A DNA stretch of 36,375 nt from DATJUF01 sp035524095 (lineage in GTDB: Bacteria; Desulfobacterota; Binatia; Binatales; Binataceae), in assembly GCA_035524095.1 (NCBI GenBank), contig DATKPK010000222.1:1-36375 (forward strand), given 5' to 3'. The translations under genes and the position numbers were made by a program. The stretch's first letter is position 1. Each line of letters opens with the position of its first letter. Below the pieces are notes generated by a model. The model saw nothing but the letters and a program-made list of their open reading frames with translations, did not search any database and was not told the origin of the DNA. Shown here piece after piece: positions 33,372 to 36,375 of this stretch.

Positions 33372-33431
33372 ATCGCCGCAGACGGCTGTCACATTCTCTA
33401 TATCAGGAACGTGGCGGCGCTCTGCGGCGAT
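33372..33431. terminator. Long-range perfect inverted repeat between convergent genes
   Basis: ATCGCCGCAGA at 33372-33382 and its exact reverse complement at 33421-33431 flank a 38-nt spacer. The element lies between the VOC stop (33354) and the ATPase stop (33435), where a bidirectional terminator is expected. Its right arm and flank resemble those of the gap-pgk hairpin. Confidence 0.45.
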
Positions 33432-33434
33432 TAC

Positions 33435-35123
33435 TTACTCCCCCGACGCCTTTGCCCGCGCCTGTTTGATCTTTTCCTGTAAGCTCGCATCGTTTGGCGT
33501 GATTGCGAGTGCGTCTCGATAAAAGTCGATCGCATCGCCATATTTGCCCAGCCGTACATAATCATCGCCGATGCCCGCGTAAACCTGTGCGCGATGAGTA
33601 TCTTCTGCGGTCACCATCCTGTTCGATAGCTTCGAGATACGACCTTGCTTTGCAGTTCGGTTGATCGGCGCCGCCAATGGCGTTGGATTTGATCTCGCAT
33701 CAGTGTGCTGCGCCGCTACGGGCGTGACTCCATGCTCATCATTACTCGACCGCGCCGAGCTCACGCCACTTGAGGTAGCAGTTGCCGATTGAATTTGTGC
33801 CTTTTCAGGATTAGCCGCTAGTGGCGGTGCAACAGCCGGGATGCCCCTGGGCGCCCGAATGCTGTTCACTTCTGCGGACTGAGCAGCTTGATTGCTTTGC
33901 GTCCTTTCCGATTTCTCTGTCTCAGTTCCCATTCTTGCCGTCGATTGCGCTTGCGCCTTCTCCTGATTCGCTACCGGTGCGATCGCGGTCGACGCCGGGG
34001 CTGTCAGATCGTTCTTGGGCGGTTCCACGCCCTGCGGTTTTGCACTCTCCGTTGCTCCTTCACTCTGCACATTCGTCGAGAGCCTGGCTTTGCTGCCAAC
34101 GGTTGCCGCGATCGGCGCGCTTTGACTAACGGCCCTGCTGAGTGGCGCTACCGCCACAGGTTCACCCTCGAGCGCATCACTAAACGCTCGACGCAAGTCG
34201 CTCCCTTTTCCGTAAAAGAGGATCGCCAATATGATCAGAAAGGATAGGCCTAGTAACGCTTGTGACCGCAGACGCTTATTGCTCGCGGCAAACGCCAGAT
34301 GCGGTCGCGGAAGTTTTTCTTCTGGCGCAGGCGCTAGAACTCGACTCCGATGCGCGGCTTCATTCCCATCCGCAACCGACATCTCTATCTGTTTCTGCTT
34401 GCCTCTCGCGCCCGCAAGCAAGGCCTCTGCGCAAATCCGATTGATCGCTCGCGGAATCCCTTCACTTTGCCGCGCGATAATCTCATAAGCTGACGGCATA
34501 AAAATCGATCTTCGGCTTCCGGCCGCCAGCTCTAGCCGATACTTGATATAGTCCTCGGTCTCAGCAATACCCAACGGACCGATCCAGACCTGCCGAAACG
34601 CATCTCTAATTTCTAGTTGCTCCAGCTTTTCTAATAACTCCGGCCTGCCCGCCAACACCAGATGAACCCGCTTCGCTTCCGGCCCGGCGGCTCTTCCCAG
34701 CGCAAGCAAGTCAGATAGTTCTATATCGCCGAGTTCGTGTGCATCATCCGCAAGCACTACCAATCTCTGCTTCGATCCATTTTCGGATTTGCAATCATCA
34801 ATCTTTACTTTCAGCGAATGCGCACTATCATTCGACTGATGACCGTTCGAATCATTAGTCAACAGTTTGGCACTGCCTATTTCTTTGCCGCCGGCCGCAG
34901 AAACAACCACGCGATCCGCCGTTTGCAGGCGGCTCTCCAAATATCGCAGCAGTGTAGTCTTCCCGACACCTGCCCCGCCTAATAGCAGATCGATGCCGCC
35001 GCCATATTCGATATCGTAATATAGTGACGCCAGCGCTTTGCGATGACTTGCACTCAAATATAGATGGCGATCACCGACCGGACTGAATGGGTCTTTACTC
35101 AGTCCGTAGAACTCAACAAACAT
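33435..35123 (-). CDS. ExeA/GspA-type AAA ATPase with TM helix and TPR tail
   Basis: 562 residues. The start MFVEFYGLSKDPFSPVGD and the Walker A GGAGVGKTT (49-57) are typical of ExeA/GspA and exopolysaccharide-locus ATPases. Walker B is LVVLADDAHEL (121-131), with DD where DE is usual. GIPRAINRICAEALLAGA (223-240) is the sensor/C-terminal helix. One transmembrane helix (about 287-304, LLGLSFLIILAILFYG) leads to a long Ser/Ala/Pro-rich periplasmic segment, and the end has a TPR-like unit (VYAGIGDDYVRLGKYGDAID). Between Walker A and B a low-complexity Asn/Ser/Lys stretch (about 88-118) appears in place of the usual helices. GGAGG precedes the ATG at 35123. Probably assembles an envelope or secretion structure. 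Confidence 0.82.
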   Translation of the reverse strand: MFVEFYGLSKDPFSPVGDRHLYLSASHRKALASLYYDIEYGGGIDLLLGGAGVGKTTLLRYLESRLQTADRVVVSAAGGKEIGSAKLLTNDSNGHQSNDSAHSLKVKIDDCKSENGSKQRLVVLADDAHELGDIELSDLLALGRAAGPEAKRVHLVLAGRPELLEKLEQLEIRDAFRQVWIGPLGIAETEDYIKYRLELAAGSRRSIFMPSAYEIIARQSEGIPRAINRICAEALLAGARGKQKQIEMSVADGNEAAHRSRVLAPAPEEKLPRPHLAFAASNKRLRSQALLGLSFLIILAILFYGKGSDLRRAFSDALEGEPVAVAPLSRAVSQSAPIAATVGSKARLSTNVQSEGATESAKPQGVEPPKNDLTAPASTAIAPVANQEKAQAQSTARMGTETEKSERTQSNQAAQSAEVNSIRAPRGIPAVAPPLAANPEKAQIQSATATSSGVSSARSSNDEHGVTPVAAQHTDARSNPTPLAAPINRTAKQGRISKLSNRMVTAEDTHRAQVYAGIGDDYVRLGKYGDAIDFYRDALAITPNDASLQEKIKQARAKASGE

Positions 35124-35158
35124 CCCGCCTCCACCACGCGGCCCCGCCGCATCGGGAC

Positions 35159-36160
35159 TCAGTCGCTCAATGAGTTTGCAAGCTGATCCAGCCGCTTGCG
35201 CAGCGCTTCGATGAGATGGGTTGAGGTCTCGCGCGCAACGATTACATCGGCTTCACTGGCAATCTGGGCAACTGCAGCCTCGGTCAGCGACGCAATCTTT
35301 TTCTCTAACTGGCTGGTGACCTCGTCTGATAGTTTTTGCAAACGCTTTTGCAGATCGTCCAGCGTATCATTTGCCCGCTTGGCGAAATGCTCATTCAGTG
35401 TATCAGCACTTTTCTGCGCCATGGTCACAAAATAACGCGACTGCTCCGCCTTCAGTTCATTCAGCCGCTTCTCAGCTTCACTCTGAAGATTCCCCAAACA
35501 GGCCGCTTTTTGCCGCTCTAATTCCTGCTTCGCCGCTTCCGCGACCTCGCTCAGCCCCGCCCGGCTAGCCTCGATTTTCTCATCGATCCAGTTGCCAGTC
35601 GCTCGTTCGGCCTCTTTGGTTCTCTCCATTACTCGATCCAGACGCGCCGCCAGCCGCGCTTCCGCCTCTACATCGATCTGCTCCAGCAATGATTCCGTCT
35701 GGTAGCGGCCACGCTCGTCAATTTCCTTTTCGAATAGCGCGGCGCGCGCTTCATGCTCCTGACATAACCTCAGGTGCAAATCCTCAAACAGCAACTGTAC
35801 TGCCCGCCAGCTCTCCTCATGTATTTCGTGAGTCTTCGCGAGCAGGCCCTCTAATGCCGATCGCGAGGCCCGTAACGATTCAACCAGCGCACCGTCCGGC
35901 GTCTTGCTGGCGCCGTTCGCCTTACTCACTTCCTTGGTAATTTCGTTTCGAGCGACTTCGTTCGCAGCTGGCCTAGCGGCCGGACGCGTCTGTGGCTGAT
36001 TGGCCCCCGCCTTGACCGCCCGAACCTCGTCGCCCACCGCTTCATCTCCGTCTTCGACCGGCGCGAGTACCCGAGGACTGGCCGGCTGAGCGCCGAAAGG
36101 GCGAGGCTTGTCAGAAAGTCGTTCACTCTGCCGGGTCGCCGAACGTGGCTCCTCTGCCAT
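35159..36160 (-). CDS. Coiled-coil protein, function unknown
   Basis: 333 residues, soluble, no signal peptide or membrane segment. The first 95 residues are Pro/Ala/Arg-rich and look disordered. From about 95 to the end it is almost continuous coiled coil, with long heptads such as EIDERGRYQTESLLEQIDVE, ELERQKAACLGNLQSEAEKR and DDLQKRLQKLSDEVTSQLEK. AGGTGA just before the ATG at 36160 supports the start. It lies 35 bases before the ATPase gene in the same direction, so the two are likely one operon and may interact. Family not recognised; it resembles scaffold or filament-like coiled-coil proteins only in general character. Confidence 0.7.
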   Translation of the reverse strand: MAEEPRSATRQSERLSDKPRPFGAQPASPRVLAPVEDGDEAVGDEVRAVKAGANQPQTRPAARPAANEVARNEITKEVSKANGASKTPDGALVESLRASRSALEGLLAKTHEIHEESWRAVQLLFEDLHLRLCQEHEARAALFEKEIDERGRYQTESLLEQIDVEAEARLAARLDRVMERTKEAERATGNWIDEKIEASRAGLSEVAEAAKQELERQKAACLGNLQSEAEKRLNELKAEQSRYFVTMAQKSADTLNEHFAKRANDTLDDLQKRLQKLSDEVTSQLEKKIASLTEAAVAQIASEADVIVARETSTHLIEALRKRLDQLANSLSD

Positions 36161-36375
36161 AAATCACCTCACCTCGCCAAAATCCCGATAGGTTATAATT
36201 TCCCCTTTGAATGGCCTCGTCTCGATCTCACTTCAAGTATTTCGCTACGCTGAGTTATATCAGCTATTTCTCGCTAATCTACTGATAATACATGCTACCC
36301 TCTACAACCTCGGCGAACAAAAAGTCAATCAGACGGATTTTGCGCTGCCCTTCTCAAAGATCCGCCCCAGTTTCC

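Noticed and set aside
36190..36200. TATAAT on the plus strand near the window end
   Set aside because: No -35 at proper spacing and no gene start follows on the plus strand before the window ends; the AT-rich 36161-36375 region otherwise shows nothing.
1..36375. tRNA/rRNA genes, CRISPR arrays, insertion sequences, prophage genes
   Set aside because: I looked for T-loop-like GTTCGAATC signatures, regularly spaced repeats and transposase or integrase motifs and found none outside coding genes.

Overview
The window is a GC-rich chromosomal segment of a Gram-negative, didermic bacterium. It carries a complete Tol-Pal operon, several lipoproteins and a soluble-type heme pathway. Three flavin-dependent luciferase-like (LLM) oxidoreductases, a CaiB-type CoA-transferase, a D-aminoacylase-like amidohydrolase and a UGA-decoded selenoprotein fit a deltaproteobacterial-like, metabolically versatile lineage such as Candidatus Binatota/Desulfobacterota relatives. 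That placement is inference from gene content only; no rRNA or tRNA gene is visible.

Layout. 61-4640 (minus): late heme genes in transcription order hemD-hemE fusion, hemH, hemG/hemY. 4696-6412 (plus): a crotonase and an exported methyltransferase-like protein. 6428-7741 (minus): a lipoprotein with 33 cysteines. 7838-8722 (plus): an LLM oxidoreductase. 8827-15580 (minus): tolQ-tolR-tolA-tolB-pal-cpoB-ribF and a small membrane protein, with a near-consensus promoter in front of tolQ. 15975-18285 (plus): gap and pgk. 18336-19177: two small hypothetical genes. 19295-21139 (minus): cupin then an SthA-like flavoprotein. 21700-25778 (plus): CoA-transferase, LLM, amidohydrolase, then a terminator. 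25914-31209 (plus): a secreted Ser/Pro-rich protein, then a tight cluster of a cupin-like protein, a DsbA-like protein, a thioredoxin-fused protein, a UGSC-family selenoprotein and an LLM. 31328-31969 (minus): maleylacetoacetate isomerase-like GST. 32308-33354 (plus): two-module VOC protein. 33435-36160 (minus): a coiled-coil protein and an ExeA/GspA-type ATPase.

The main discovery is at 29517-30050. What looks like two short genes split by a stop is one 177-residue reading frame with an in-frame TGA at 29790-29792. It matches the UGSC (seleno)protein family, so the TGA is best read as selenocysteine 92. A 6-bp hairpin with a G-first loop lies 13 bases downstream of the TGA, as expected of a bacterial SECIS. 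The local motif is U-G-A-C-I-T-C, i.e. UxxCxxC, the arrangement I recall for GrdB/PrdB reductase subunits. The upstream gene overlaps the selenoprotein start by one base and fuses a CxxC thioredoxin domain to a conserved domain of unknown role. Together they suggest a thiol/selenol-driven two-protein reductase embedded in an LLM-containing catabolic operon.

Other points of interest: the HemD-HemE fusion, a TolA whose usual helical stalk is replaced by TP/RP repeats, a SthA-like enzyme lacking both redox cysteines, a perfect 21-bp tandem repeat upstream of the cupin gene, intergenic hairpins sharing a TGCGGC core, and a coiled-coil/ATPase pair.
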